DNA of 64,000 nucleotides from Apostichopus japonicus (GCF_037975245.1 NC_092575.1:3466001-3530000), one strand, 5' to 3'. Positions 14,029 to 27,512 are shown, counted from the first letter of the stretch. Notes: a model not told the origin generated them from the letters alone. A program made the numbers and translations.

Positions 14029-14390
14029 GCGTTGTGGTCAAGTGGTTAAAGGCAGTGGACTTGTAATCTAAGGATTACAGGTTCGAGCCCTGGCCAGATC
14101 ATTGCGTTGTGTCCTTGGGCAAGACGCTTTATCTCCATTGCCTCTCTTCACCCAGGTGTATAAATGGGGACCTGCGAGGTAACTTGTAAATATAGTTGCG
14201 TGCGCCGGTTTGTGGCTGCGGGGGACACGTGGTTTTGGTGCACTGTGGTGCCTCAGGAGAGATTGATTGAATTGTGCACACTTTGGTGTGTGGGTGTGAC
14301 AAGTTACCAATGACCAAGGGTTAAGTTGTAAAGTCATGTGAGGAGGCATTAGCCTCATACAAGACTGTAAACCTTCAACTTCAACTTTTT
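14029..14390 (+). mobile_element. tRNA-derived SINE (family C)
   Basis: The head has an A-box-like tggtcaagtggttaaagg and a perfect B box ggttcgagccc, spaced as in a tRNA. It is followed by a body containing gtccttgggcaagacgcttt and acccaggtgtataaatgggg, then a pyrimidine/A-rich end. A decayed relative lies at 59483-59905, and a relative with the same central segment at 51100-51393. The central segment resembles the conserved domain of widespread animal SINE superfamilies. Not a functional tRNA gene, because no acceptor stem can be formed. Confidence 0.8.
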
Positions 14391-14576
14391 AACCTCACTT
14401 GCTGGAAGCTTTGTAGGTCTAGTTCTTAAAACAACGCAAAAGCTGACGTTTTTATCTAACCAGGAAAAGCTTTTCCAGAAAATCAAATCATATCAGTCAA
14501 TATTTGAATGTACACACCATGCATCAACACAGTTAATTGTAATCAAGGTAGTGGAGTGTGACCAAGTCAATTTAAA

Positions 14577-14875
14577 CCGGTGCTGTGGTCGAGTGGATAA
14601 ATGCGGTCGCATTTGAAGCAATGAAGCTTAGCAAATCCGGAAATTCCGGATTAGTTACACGGTCGGGTCAAATTAAGGTGGGTTTTTCATCCACGATCAA
14701 TCTACGGTTTTCCCATCTGAAATGACTTTCTGAATTGTAAATATTCGAGATTTTATGTTAAAATGTTGAATTGGAAGCCACCCGACGTGTAAGTTGTAAT
14801 TCATCAGCCCTTGTGGGTTTCTCCCACATTTGTGGTCGCTTAAGCGTCGTAAAATAACTGGTGATTATTAGATTA
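14577..14875 (+). mobile_element. SINE family B, copy 1
   Basis: Head gtgctgtggtcgagtggata (A-box region) with a damaged B box. The body contains atcaatctacggttttccca, gccacccgacgtgtaagttg and gtcgtaaaataact. It ends in an ATT-rich tail. The same order is seen at 16057-16310 and, reversed, at 62710-62985. Confidence 0.75.
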
Positions 14876-14985
14876 TTATTGTTATTATTACTATTAATTA
14901 TTGTTTATTATTATTATTATTATTATCATCATCATCAGCATCATTATTATTATTATTATTATTTATTATTATTATAACAATAATT
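14876..14985. repeat. (ATT)n tract, tail of the SINE
   Basis: Imperfect ATT/ATC trinucleotides directly after the SINE-B body. SINE-B copies elsewhere also end in ATT repeats. Confidence 0.85.
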
Positions 14986-16056
14986 GACCGTCGAGGCTTT
15001 TGGTCTCAGATTGGGGATATGATACTTTACATGGGCCAAAGATTAACCGATTATAGATGGAAAAAGGACCATGTATTTTGGTCTCATAGTCGTATTATTA
15101 TTATTATTTTCTGCATTGTATAGTCGGGTTATACCGGCTGTTTCCACTGCGAAATGGGCGATCGTGAAAATCTACCCCGACAGCCAGAATGGATATTACA
15201 CCGGCACAGAGTTTCTGTTCCTAAATACTGGTAGAATTTCCTCAAATATGGTCATGATATTCCCCAAAACCAACGCACTGACCCAAAGGAGAGTAAATCC
15301 TGGGAGAGGAGTGATAATTCGATGCCCATACCTGTCAATGATGACGCCCCTCCCACCTTGAGTACGGTCAATTCAAATCTCACCAAAGTTCATTCCGTAT
15401 TTATTATACATTACATAGCCCGCGCACTGCAGTTGGGTTTTACCTTTCTCTACCTGTGTATTTCGCGGATGGATATAGGAGTCGTGAATCCAGTGCTTTC
15501 GCCCTTCACACTATATCGTTGCGCTCAATACGAAATCCTAACTTCTGAGTGTAAAATATACCAACAAAGTGATATGCCCACACTGTGTAATAGTCATAGA
15601 TCAGTCTTGTTTGCCTGATATAACCCTATATACACTCTGCACAACAAGGAAGTCAAATTTGTGATTAGATAACCTTGTGAAAACAAGACAACAATTCAAC
15701 AACCCAGGTAACTCGCCATAAGGTAACTATGTATGTTGACTTTACACTATATATCAAGAAATACTGACCATCCCTCTCCCCCTCCCTTTCTCCCTACCCT
15801 ACCCTCCCCACCCCTCCCCTCTCCTCCCTCCCCTCCCCTCCCCATCGCCTCCCCTCCCCTCCCCAAATGAATTGTAATGGCTGATATGTTTTGGTCTTAT
15901 TTCGTACATGTTCGGTAGGAAAAGAAGTAAAGGAACCACACAAAGAGTTTCGACATTATTATAAGAAACAGGTCAGTTCAAGGTTCGTTGTTTTGCCTTT
16001 TTAACCTTTGTTTCAGAGTTGTTTCTATATCATGATGCATTCCAGTGGTACTATTA
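14986..16056. other. Intergenic, no gene supported
   Basis: A 96-codon frame at 15071-15361 begins with a hydrophobic signal-like stretch (LIVVLLLLFSALY), but nothing beyond that is recognisable and no exon partner is apparent. A pyrimidine-rich tract runs from 15769 to 15866. Confidence 0.4.
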
Positions 16057-16310
16057 AAAGGTGCTGTGGTCGATTGGGATAAAGGCGGTTGCATCAGGCT
16101 TTGTAATTGGGAGGTTTCCGGGTTCGATCTCAGGCCGGGTCATTCAAAGGTTGGTTTTTGATCCAAGAGCAATCTACGATTTTCCCATCAGAACTGACTT
16201 TCTAAATTAAAATTTTTTCCCAAATTTGAGTTAAAATGGAATTGACAGATGTAATTGATAACTAAGCCCTCGCGTGGTCGCTTAAACGTCGTAATTATAA
16301 CTGCCCAATT
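16057..16310 (+). mobile_element. SINE family B, copy 2
   Basis: Head ggtgctgtggtcgattggga with B box gggttcgatctc. The body matches copy 1 (agcaatctacgattttccca, cgtggtcgcttaaacgtcgt). Confidence 0.75.
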
Positions 16311-16975
16311 GATTTTTTTCTTCTTTCTTTCTGAAACCTGTTCAAATTCTTGTTGACTTGACTTTGTATGACGTTTCAGCTGTAAACGGTGCACTATCCT
16401 GGTGTTGGGGAATGTTCTGATATACCGAAAACAAATCTGCCAGGACTTGATTTGCCACTTCGAATAAGTTCGACTTTATATTGGCCCTTAGTTTGACTTG
16501 GAATGCGGTTATAAATATCTGACCGCAAAATGTCAAACAAGACGTGTGAAATTTATCAATAGTGGCGGTGACGGTTAGATACAATGGGTATTGTTTAAAT
16601 CTACTGCCTTCTATTCATGGGGTGTTTTGCGCTTTAGGCCAGTTAAAAGGGGGAAATCCCTATAGTTTGGTGAATTCCTTTTAAGACGTAAGAAGTTTTC
16701 TACTGTTTTTTTTTCTTGGATATTTGAACAATTGCCTTCCAAAATCTGAACAATCCCTGTTGATGTCGATGACGATGATGTTCTGCATACTTTACTAAAA
16801 CAGCTTTAAACCTTTAAAAATAAATTAGGCCTATAATTATAAATGATGAACTTTTAAAGGTTTAACTGTTTTGACATGAATGATCAAGCTAATGAGATAT
16901 AACTTGTTTTGACCGTGCATGTAACACAGGAACATATTTGACAATAACCAATACCTTCCTGCATAATACTATAAT
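16311..16975. other. Intergenic, no gene seen
   Basis: No supported feature. Confidence 0.4.
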
Positions 16976-17215
16976 GATCTGCATAGTAAACTAGTAATAT
17001 GCATAGTAATATAGTAATATGCATAGTAATCTAGTAATCTGTATAGTTATCTAGTAATATACATATAGTAATATGCATAGTAATATAGTAATATGCATAG
17101 TTATCTAGTAATATACATAGTAATATAGTAATATGCATAGTAATATAGTAATATGCATAGTAGTCTAGTAATCTATATAGTAATCTAGTGCATGTATAGT
17201 AATCTCAAGATGAAG
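16976..17215. repeat. AT-rich minisatellite (atagtaatatg unit)
   Basis: Roughly 18-20 diverged units of gcatagtaat / atagtaatat. Confidence 0.9.
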
Positions 17216-18030
17216 TCGATACCTCACATTAATGGGTCTCTATATTATTCTTAACATATGTATATATATATATATATGTAGACATCATGCAAGACTTACG
17301 TATACTCGCTTACAATAAACAAAAATAATACTAAATGCTCTCAAATATGCGTAACCGGCAATGACATATCCTAACATGATCACTTTGGCTGATAAATTGA
17401 CCTATATGTCTCTTCTGCATGCCGATTTAGATTATGGTCTATAGAACTTGGGGGAGCAATTTACACTTACTGAACCCCAACCCCTCCGTTTACCGGGTCA
17501 CTTAAGCTTATAGCCACATCAACCTATAAATAAATGTCTTTACATCATATTTAATTGATTCTCCATATATTTTCACAAAACCTGCACTTTATTCATGTTT
17601 GACAAATCTTGACAATCGAGAAAAGGGACAATGATGGGATCTGAAAATACGCCAAAATAAGTCACTTCATTGCAGTCATATTTACGCACTTTTCATGATT
17701 ATAACCATTAAGCATTTTTGAACTATTGTGTGGTATGATACTAACAGTCTGCAACACAAACTGCGCCCGTATATTGAAATCTTCATTGCAAACGGTATTG
17801 GTACAGATTAAAAAAAACAGCAAAAATTATTTCCAAGAATTTCGTTGAATATCTTTATCCTATAAGCATAGTTGGGATGAAAAGTTTTCGTCAAAGTTTT
17901 TCGAAAACATTTATTTATGATGTTACAAAGAATAATTTCAAAAGTCATACGACAAAATATCGCGTTTGTCTAGTATATTATGACGTATTTGTCGTCGTGG
18001 ACATGGTAAGTTGAGTAGGCATGCACTTAT
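17216..18030. other. Intergenic, no gene seen
   Basis: A short TA tract at 17263-17279; otherwise no supported feature. Confidence 0.4.
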
Positions 18031-18722
18031 CAGGCGCGTATCCAGGATTTTCAAACCCGGGGGGCGCGAATTACTATCTAAGCGGAGCGCCACCATCGGT
18101 TGGCGCGCACCGTACAAGAAAATTTCTTGTTTTGAAACCCCCCCCCCCAGATCACCGGAAACGGCACTTCTCGGGCTTGAAATGACCAACCAGATGTACA
18201 CTTTTTGCCTGAGAACCAGGTATTTCCTAATAGTTTTTTTTTCCATCCATAACCTTTTTGAAGTTTGTCAACCCGGCACACATCATGTTCGACCTGATGG
18301 CATCTCCTGTGGGTCTTTGCTTTTGTAGGTGATTCTACGTCGCGGCCCACAATACCCGTCAGCCCCACTTTTCAAGGTTTTAAGCCCCATATTTGTTCAG
18401 AATTTGAAAATTCCCATTTCTCGTGAATAAACTCACTTGAAAACATACCCATAATGTTGTACAAAATTTCATCTATGGACAACCAATATAGAAAAACTTC
18501 CTTGAACCCCTAACAGACCGGTCAAAATTGCACGAGTAGAGGGAAGTGTGATGCAGAATGTTGGTCAGAAATTTTCTAAAATTCAGACACAGTTAATTTA
18601 TTGGTGTACAAACATTAAAACCTCTTATAACGGCTATTATAAAACTTGGTTGAAGGAAATGAAAAAATAGCAGATATTTCCGAAAGCGAACACTACACAC
18701 ATAGGCGTAGGAGGCGCGGCGG

Positions 18723-19086
18723 CAGTGGCGGAGCTAGGGGTATTGGTCAGGAGTGGCGACAATGGTCTGTAGGAGCGCTTTCGACACTATCTAAGCGGAG
18801 CGCCACCACTGGTTGGCGCGTAGCGTACAGAAAATTTTTGAATAAAGATACTCCCTAGATCGCCGGAAATGACCCTTTCCGGGCCTGGCTAATTTGCAGA
18901 TAAACGAAGAATAAGGTGTCATCGCCAAATTACAGCAACAAAATGTGAGAAATGTCAATAAGTAGATGAGAGCGCAATACAAAAGTTAATAATCTAGAAT
19001 AAGTAAAAAGTGGTAAAGAGCTGAAAAAGGCGTCCGTCAGGGGGGGGGGGGCATCCACCCCCGACCGTATGGACGCTCCGCCACTG
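18723..19086. mobile_element. hAT-like MITE, 364 bp
   Basis: Starts cagtggcggagc and ends gctccgccactg (12-bp TIRs). It is flanked on both sides by cgcggcgg (18715-18722, 19087-19094), a perfect 8-bp target duplication as expected for hAT transposition. The same element, about 368 bp, is at 23219. No coding capacity. Confidence 0.85.
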
Positions 19087-19430
19087 CGCGGCGGGGGTGC
19101 AGCCCCTAATTCGCCATTACTAATGTAAAAGAGAGTTTTGACATAATTGGACCTCTATGCTTTTTCTCCATCTACATGAGACATGTCGTTGTTTACATTA
19201 GCATCCCGCGAAATACTGCGCAATTTGAACGGACCGTACGGTACATGATGGCATGCGATGTAATGTTGGATGCTTGCTTATATGATATTGACATGAGCAC
19301 GTTGAACGCGCGAAAATTTTTGGTTATTTTTTCAGGCAAGTCGGACAGTTTTGAGGCTTTTCATCCTGGAACGCCATTTTCATGCTCACTGATATGATGT
19401 GATATCTGCTGTTTGCGTTACAAATTCGAA

Positions 19431-19760
19431 CAGGCGCGTAGCGAGGAATTTGCCAAGGGAGGGGCGAAGCCTGTAGGCAAATTATCTAAGCGTAGCGCCA
19501 CCATAGGTTGGCGCGAAGCGTACAAGAAAATTTTGGCCGAAAATGCCTCCCAGATCGCTGGAAATGGCACTACCCAGGACCATTTGTTAGCGCGAAGCGT
19601 ACAAGCAAATTTTGGCCGAAAATGTCTCCCAGATCGCTGGAAATGACACTTCCCAGGCCTTGTAAGTTGCCTCTAAGCACTTTCTATTTTGAAATTACTT
19701 AGCGATATCATTTAAAAAAATGCTGAATGGGGGGGTGGGGCGGGCGGTCGCCCCCATCCC
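19431..19760 (+). mobile_element. hAT-like element, right end lost
   Basis: Left end caggcgcgtagcgaggaatt is identical to the intact element at 63260. The interior shows an internal duplication (agcgtacaa ... ttttggccgaaaatg twice). The expected right terminus ctacgcgcctg is missing. Confidence 0.65.
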
Positions 19761-20219
19761 AAAATGCGTCATGTTCCCCGACGACACGGTCGAGTTCGAG
19801 ACCAGCCACAGTTGGTTTCATAGCACAATTCTACACACGCGTTATGATAGACCATATATAGTACATATATAGATCATTAGTGAGAGAGGAAAATGGAAAC
19901 GTCAAAAAATGGAGTTGTCGGTGTAAGGGGTAGGGTGAGTCACACTTTTACGAAATCATTGATCCGTCACTGGCTACCCTTCAGCGCTGTAATGATGTCA
20001 CTGTTCCTCTTTCTCTCCCCGGTGTCTTCGCGTTTTTCTTTTACTCCCTCCTTTTCTCCTTTTTCTCTCTTTCTTCTTTTTCTTTTCCCTTCCTTCCTCT
20101 CCTCCTCCTCTTTTTTCCCCTCTTTTTTCCTTTTTTCTTCTCTTTTTTTTCTCTCCTCTTTTTCTTACCCGGGGGGCGCGCGCCCCCAACGCCCCCCCCT
20201 GGATACGCACCTGACTTAT

Positions 20220-20555
20220 ATATTATAAAACGTATGTATCCAACCTATACCGTCATTGCCATTTCAACAACACACATGCTCAACATTCTTAAATCATGTC
20301 GTAAGAATCCTTTGTCTCGTCTAAAGTAGTTATATACCACTGACGTGCGAATGACCAAGCCCCGCCCCCTCCATTTGCGCACGGCACTGAAGTATCAGAT
20401 TTGATGTGACTGATAAAAGTATTGAAAGAAGACAAATCAAACATGACTGCGGCTTACTGTTATTCTTCTTTAATATAGTGCGCGACCTTCCCAAATCACA
20501 CATGACAATAACAATTAACTAACTTTCCCCGAAAACACAATTACGTATATGTTTA
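20220..20555. other. Intergenic, no gene seen
   Basis: No supported feature. Confidence 0.4.
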
Positions 20556-20945
20556 TATTCATTTGCCTTTGTCGTTTACCTCCATTCCATTAACATAAAG
20601 TCTGTTCAAAGTATCTCTTTCGAGATCCGGCTTTAGGAATCACAAATGATTTTCGAGTTGGTTAGCATCATGTTTGATCTCTAGAGTAAGGCAAAATATG
20701 TCACCAAAAACAGAACTAGTATTGTTCGATACAGGTGGCAAACGCCTACAGCGTAATTACGACCTTCTTTACCGGTTTCGAACCTCTGGACATACAATCA
20801 GCGTCCATAGCCTAGTGGTTAGGGTGTCCGCATACTGCAGAGCGGGAGGCCCGGGTTCGAATCCCGGTGGAGGCTGGAAGTTTTTTCACTGTTCTTGATT
20901 TTCCAACTCATTACGATTTTCATTTATATATATATATATATATAT
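20556..20945 (+). mobile_element. Composite tRNA-like repeat (family A), copy 2
   Basis: The fullest copy. It starts at tatattcatttgcctttg, a 5' block also present beside copy 3, and runs through the tctgttcaaag block and a tRNA-like part with an intact B box (gggttcgaatcccgg, 20853-20867) to a (TA)n tail. Confidence 0.8.
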
Positions 20946-22261
20946 GAATTACAAGTTAAGTGATACACATTCATTCGACAATTGATTTCTGTTGTTTCAA
21001 CGAATTGTTGTTTCAACCGGTGCGATACCGGTTGGTTACAGATCTATTTTGTGAAAGTTGTGAATGGTTAAGATCATTGGTTCTCGAAGTTACGCGAATC
21101 GATCGCACACACATTAAGACTTTCCCGTTGGTCTGTACATTGACCACTTGGAGGAGGTTCAGAGTTGCCCCAGAACCGGGTCGTAGCCATGGGAGCATGG
21201 AGGCAACACCCTCACCTACTGCCCATCTCCCATACCATCCCACCCCACCCCACCCATCCCATCCCAACCCCACCATATCCCAACCCCCATCAGAAATGAG
21301 TCATTCTACTAATGGCTTTTATTTTAATAACACAAAACCAAAAAAATGAAATGTTTGTACTCACTTTGAAATGATGAGGTTATAGCACCTTTTTGCATAT
21401 GTGTCCCTTTGTCCAAAGCAAGATTTCTCATACAGGAGGGGATACCCCAACCCCTTAGACCCCTCCCCGCTACGGACGTTAATAGTATCCCATGCACCTC
21501 CAGATCTAGCTACGGGCCTGCCCCGGACAGCCCACCCCCTCCCCCCCAACTCCGAACCTCATGACCTCATATACCCAACCCCTAGACCCCTCCTCGCGAC
21601 GGACGTTATAAGTGTCACATACACCTCGAGATCTGGCTACGGGCCTGCCCCGGACAGCCCCTCTCCCCTCCTCCGAACCTCACGACTCCACGTCGTATTA
21701 TTCTGCAACTTTCGTATAATGAAACTTCAGGAAGCGTAATATCATTTCTCGCATACTCATTTTATTTTTTTATTTTTGTCTCTTTGTTTGTTATAAACAT
21801 TGACAGAGGGTTATATTAGTTACACCACAATATTATAAATACTGATACATTATATTATACAGGCTATTATAAAGAAGAGCATCTTTTGCAAGCTTAATGC
21901 GTTTGGTGAAATTTATAATTCAGCTTAGGCTCTAATGATATATGACTTATAGGGTATACTCGGTATTTACGAGATATAACTTTTGTTTTTAAGCAGCTTC
22001 TTGTTTGACTTCTTTTAATGGATAAAAGTTAGATAATTAGAAAACACAAAGAGAAAAAAGAATGATTGTCAATCTAAGGGCCTGCGATATCGTGTGCAAG
22101 TATAGCTATGGGCTCCGTATTCAGATATTTTAAAGTATAGATTAAAAAAAAAAACATTTGATGTTGATTGATAGGTAGTACGAATGATTTCATGCTTGGC
22201 AAGATTTTCAGTCAAAAACAAAAACCAACAAAAAAACAATCTTTTTTGTTCCTAAGATTGA
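20946..22261. other. Intergenic, no gene supported
   Basis: C-rich low-complexity stretches near 21230-21290. The proline-rich frames here follow those C-runs. Confidence 0.4.
21439..21690. repeat. Direct duplication, about 130-bp unit
   Basis: Two adjacent copies share the blocks tagacccctcc, gacggacgtta (first copy tacggacgtta) and tctagctacgggcctg (second tctggctacgggcctg), each followed by ccccggacagccc. The gctacgggcctg block looks like a hAT-type right terminus. Confidence 0.7.
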
Positions 22262-22757
22262 TTTTGGAGAAGTTATGAAATAAAATTAGAAATTGTGAAA
22301 AGTGAATAATTGTAGTTTAGTAAAAAGATATATGTTACAACTTACTTCTCGATATGGTATAATCCAAGAACATATAATAATATACAATTTGGAGAAGTAT
22401 GAAATAAAATTAGAAATTGTGAAAAGTGAATAATTGTAGTCTAGTAAAAAGATATATGTTACAACTTACTTCTCGATATGGTATAATCCAAGAACATATA
22501 ATAATATACAATTTGGAGAAGTATGAAATAAAATTAGAAATTGTGAAAAGTGAATAATTGTAGTCTAGTAAAAAGATATATGTTACAACTTACTTCTCGA
22601 TATGGTATAATCCAAGAACATATAATAATATACAATTTGGAGAAGTATGAAATAAAATTAGAAATTGTGAAAAGTGAATAATTGTAGTTTAGTAAAAAGA
22701 TATATGTTACAACTTACTTCTCGATATGGTATGGTCCAAGAACATAATAATATACAT
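22262..22757. repeat. Tandem array, 4 copies of 124 bp
   Basis: Unit starts recur at about 22263, 22387, 22511 and 22635. The middle copies differ by only one or two bases, which points to recent expansion. Each has ggagaagtatgaaataaaat and tacttctcgatatggta. No open frame, and no spacer/repeat alternation as in CRISPR. Confidence 0.95.
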
Positions 22758-23218
22758 GATTTTCATATTTAAAGTAAAGTCAATCTCTAGAAAGCTCTTT
22801 TTAAGGCTTCATTCATAATGATGAAATGCGCTCCTTGGTGCATGCAAGGCATAAAATGTTAAACGTTATTTCATTAAATCTGTTAATTCTTATCATTCAA
22901 AAACATGTTATTTAACATGACCGATTTTACTAATACCTGAATATCGTAACCTGTATAGGATTAACGATAAATATGGACTATCCTATTGGCTTTGGTATTC
23001 AGGTATTTGTAAATTCGGATATGTTAAACAACACAGCGTTAAAAAGTAAACTAGACCTAATCCTTTTATATAACGACACTTGTCTAATAATTCCAAACTT
23101 GTGATTTTAAAATGTCTGAATTTTACAAATATCTGAATACAATAGCCTCTGGGATCAGGATCAGGTATACAAGGTGAAAAATAAACTAAACCTGATCCTT
23201 AGCCCCCCCCCTCCCCTC

Positions 23219-23586
23219 CAGTGGCGGAGCTAGGGGTATTGGTCAAGGGGGGGGGCGAGAATGGTCTGTAGGGGCGCTTTCGACACTATCTAAGCGGAGC
23301 GCCACCATAGGTTGGCGCGGAGCGTACAAAAAAAAATTGGGTAAAGATACTCCCTAGATCGCCGGAAATGACCCTTTCATGGCCTGGCTAATTTGCAGAT
23401 AAACGAAGAATAAATAGATGTCATCGCCAACAAAATGTGACAAATGTCAATAGGTAGATGAGAGCGCAATAAATAAGTGAATAATCGCGAATAATTAAAA
23501 AGTGGTAAAAAACTGAAAAGGGCGCCAGCAGTCCATTTGAGTCCGTTAGGGGGGGGGGCGGGCATCATATGGACGCTCCGCCACTG
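23219..23586. mobile_element. hAT-like MITE, 368 bp
   Basis: TIRs cagtggcggagc / gctccgccactg. Flanked by ctcccctc and cccccctc (7 of 8 identical). Interior very similar to 18723-19086 throughout, including gccggaaatgaccctttc and gtgacaaatgtcaatag. Confidence 0.85.
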
Positions 23587-23594
23587 CCCCCCTC

Positions 23595-25085
<1,491 letters not shown>

Positions 25086-26396
25086 TCACTTCGCCCAAAC
25101 ATCATTATTTTTTCTAGAATAATTCTGCGGGAGCATGTAAGCGCTTACCCAACTCTTTGCTCCGCAATCGTGGCAACTTCCGGCCCAAGTTGGCCCAAAA
25201 TAATGCATTTTCTTCTTCCTGACATAACTTCTGCTGTGACTATTCATTAGCCTCTCTGCGATATCACAGTGTGTCTGATCCTTAATTGGACGAAGGTACT
25301 GCTCGTATTGAGGAACACTGACCACCTTCCCTTCTTTTCTCCATTTAAAATATTCCAAATATTTTTCATCGTTGCCACTTAATTCTATCAAATGGATAGC
25401 TAACTCCGATATCGATCCAAATTGGTCGACGTGTATGAACGAATTTGGTGGTGCTTTCTGGATATAATGCTCTAACGGCGCTCCAACGACGACGGGTACT
25501 ACACCAAGCTTCAGTGCGCGCCAAAATTTCTCCGTGATGTAGTCGTCACAACAACTGTTCTCTAAACTCAAATAGAACTTGTACTTGCGTATCACATCGA
25601 ATAACAGTGTCTCCCTATCCCATGGCAACTGTTCGTCACCACATTTGCCATACGTCTCCACAGGGATCAATTTATCGAGATCTTTGACAAATTTGAGTCG
25701 ATCCCATTGCAAAGTCTCGCAATGACTCGCCACCCAGGCTAACAGACCCCGCTTCGGATTCAAGAAATTCTTGAGATTAACGTCTCTGACTTGGCCATTA
25801 TCGAAACGTTCGTAGAATCCATAGGGATGAGAAAAGTCAGCGTCGTTCTTATAAGTGACTGACCAGTCGTAAGTGTCGTTCCCGTACTTTTGAGGGGGCT
25901 GTAACCCAGTGATATAAAGCGGACTATCTTGGGTAATCATAATCCACTTTTGATTTCTCGTCCGATTGCCGTGTACCCAGTTCCACATTTCCGGCGTCAA
26001 CCAGTGAAACACATTGGTGAATACGACTGCGTCGTAGTGCTTTATTTCACTTGGTTCCTTCGTGTGGTTTAGAAGTACAGAACATTCCGTGAGTGGGCAG
26101 TTGATCACCCGAGGAAACTTTACGAGAGATCTATAGCGAGCACCAGCACCGTGTTTACAGAACGAAAACCAGTCTTGCCTTATACCGAATAATACAACAC
26201 GTTTTTGACATGATTCATGCGCCGCTCGGAAAAATAGCCCATTTCTCAAAATCGATAAAATCACATTCCCTTGAGAAACCCCAGTCTCGTATTCATACAT
26301 TTCATTAGTGGGAGGTAAATAAAATAATGTGGTTACCATGAATGTCGTTGCAAAGAAAGTTAGAAGAAACTTCTTAATCCTCTTAATCTGATTCAT
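25086..26396 (-). CDS. Alpha-1,3-fucosyltransferase (GT10 family)
   Basis: Transfers fucose from GDP-fucose to N-acetylglucosamine on glycans; type II Golgi enzyme by family. With this start the protein has 436 residues: a short basic tail (NQIKRIKK), one membrane anchor (about 9-29), a stem, then the catalytic domain. Seen motifs: a tyrosine-rich acceptor-side stretch (VTYKNDADFSHPYGF), AWVASHC and YGKCG, and the GT10 signature FYLSLENSCCDDYITEKFW followed by GVVPVVVGAP. The C-terminal HCDIAERL and CHDCG cysteines fit the family's disulfides. Length is normal and the frame intact. Coding is one exon. The frame stays open 52 codons upstream, but a good splice acceptor (cagttttttacag, ending near 26428 on the minus strand) sits just before this Met, so the longer N-terminus is probably intron. 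Which paralogue (FUT4/6/7/9-like) cannot be told. Confidence 0.92.
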   Translation of the reverse strand: MNQIKRIKKFLLTFFATTFMVTTLFYLPPTNEMYEYETGVSQGNVILSILRNGLFFRAAHESCQKRVVLFGIRQDWFSFCKHGAGARYRSLVKFPRVINCPLTECSVLLNHTKEPSEIKHYDAVVFTNVFHWLTPEMWNWVHGNRTRNQKWIMITQDSPLYITGLQPPQKYGNDTYDWSVTYKNDADFSHPYGFYERFDNGQVRDVNLKNFLNPKRGLLAWVASHCETLQWDRLKFVKDLDKLIPVETYGKCGDEQLPWDRETLLFDVIRKYKFYLSLENSCCDDYITEKFWRALKLGVVPVVVGAPLEHYIQKAPPNSFIHVDQFGSISELAIHLIELSGNDEKYLEYFKWRKEGKVVSVPQYEQYLRPIKDQTHCDIAERLMNSHSRSYVRKKKMHYFGPTWAGSCHDCGAKSWVSAYMLPQNYSRKNNDVWAK

Positions 26397-26427
26397 TGTG
26401 CGAAGGAAGGGTTGTGAAAATTTTGGT
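26397..26427 (-). other. Probable 5' UTR and splice acceptor of the fucosyltransferase
   Basis: Read on the minus strand, a polypyrimidine tract and tacag precede 31 bases and then the chosen ATG. This suggests the coding exon is preceded by a non-coding exon further right, not located. Confidence 0.4.
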
Positions 26428-26552
26428 CTGTAAAAAACTGATAAATGACTCCCAGTTATAATAAGTCCAGAAACTTCAAATGGGACATCCACAGTCTTCT
26501 CTTGTTTTTTTACTAACTCGGAGGTCGTTTGTTGCACGTCCAATACGAACAA

Positions 26553-26845
<293 letters not shown>

Positions 26846-27102
26846 TATAAATATATGTATAATAATAATAATAATAATTCCAACGTTCGCATGCCCACCC
26901 GGAAGGGTGCTCAAGGTCGTGGATACGCTATAATTCTTTTTCGCTTTTGTCGTGTATGGTTAATTTCAGTTCTTTGTTTAAGTTTGCCCTTACGACGGAC
27001 CGGGAAGTAACCTACTTTAGGCTAGGGTGCTTGCATGCATGCATGCACCCCTGTTATTGGCCTTGTGCTGAGGGTATTCTCAGGTCAATCAATGGTATAG
27101 AG

Positions 27103-27504
27103 CAGGGTTGTCCAACCTTTTGCAGAGGAGAGCCGCATGGAATGATTATGATGAAGGAGGGGGCCGCATGAACCCTACGCTCGATTTTTCGATTTTTGCC
27201 CGAAGCCCAGGGCAACACGATATGAGCACTGCGCGCGGAGCGCACTGATTTATTTTCCTTCCTGATAAGACATGAATAAAGTCCAGCCGCCCCCCCCCCC
27301 CCTCCGCTGAGAGAGTGTCACACAAACTGACCTGTATGCAGTTTTTTGGACCCAGAAGGTTCGAATGATTGATTATATAGCTTAAAATTGTTATCAATAA
27401 ATCTGCTCACTAACATTTCGCACCGTAGAGCATCTCTGGCGGGCCGGACGCAACCATGCGGCGGGCCGGACTGTGGCACGCGGGCCGTAGGTTGGACAAC
27501 CCTG
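27103..27504. mobile_element. hAT-like MITE, 402 bp
   Basis: Begins cagggttgtccaacct and ends aggttggacaaccctg, perfect 16-bp inverted repeats of the classic hAT type. Flanked by gtatagag and gtataggg (7 of 8). GC-rich interior (gggccgcatg, cgggccggac). Short frames inside it are not genes. Confidence 0.9.
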
Positions 27505-27512
27505 GTATAGGG

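Larger units (their letters stand above)
18031..20213. mobile_element. hAT-like outer element holding nested insertions
   Basis: Left end caggcgcgtatccagg and right end cctggatacgcacctg are near-perfect terminal inverted repeats. ACTTAT flanks both ends (18025-18030, 20214-20219), shorter than the 8-bp duplication typical of hAT. The interior has the family core (tatctaagcggagcgccacc at 18076) and a polypyrimidine stretch (20030-20165). It has been invaded by at least two related elements (18723-19086; 19431-19760). There is no transposase frame, so it is non-autonomous. Confidence 0.7.

Noticed and set aside
14029-14110. tRNA gene
   Set aside because: A and B boxes are present, but acceptor stem does not pair and the unit continues into a SINE body; the same holds for the tRNA-like parts of family A, B and D repeats.
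15071-15361. 96-codon frame with signal-peptide-like N-terminus
   Set aside because: Rest of the frame has no recognisable domain, an overlapping frame follows, and neighbouring DNA is SINEs and low-complexity sequence.
22262-22757. CRISPR array
   Set aside because: Units are contiguous 124-bp tandem repeats with no variable spacers, in animal DNA without cas genes.
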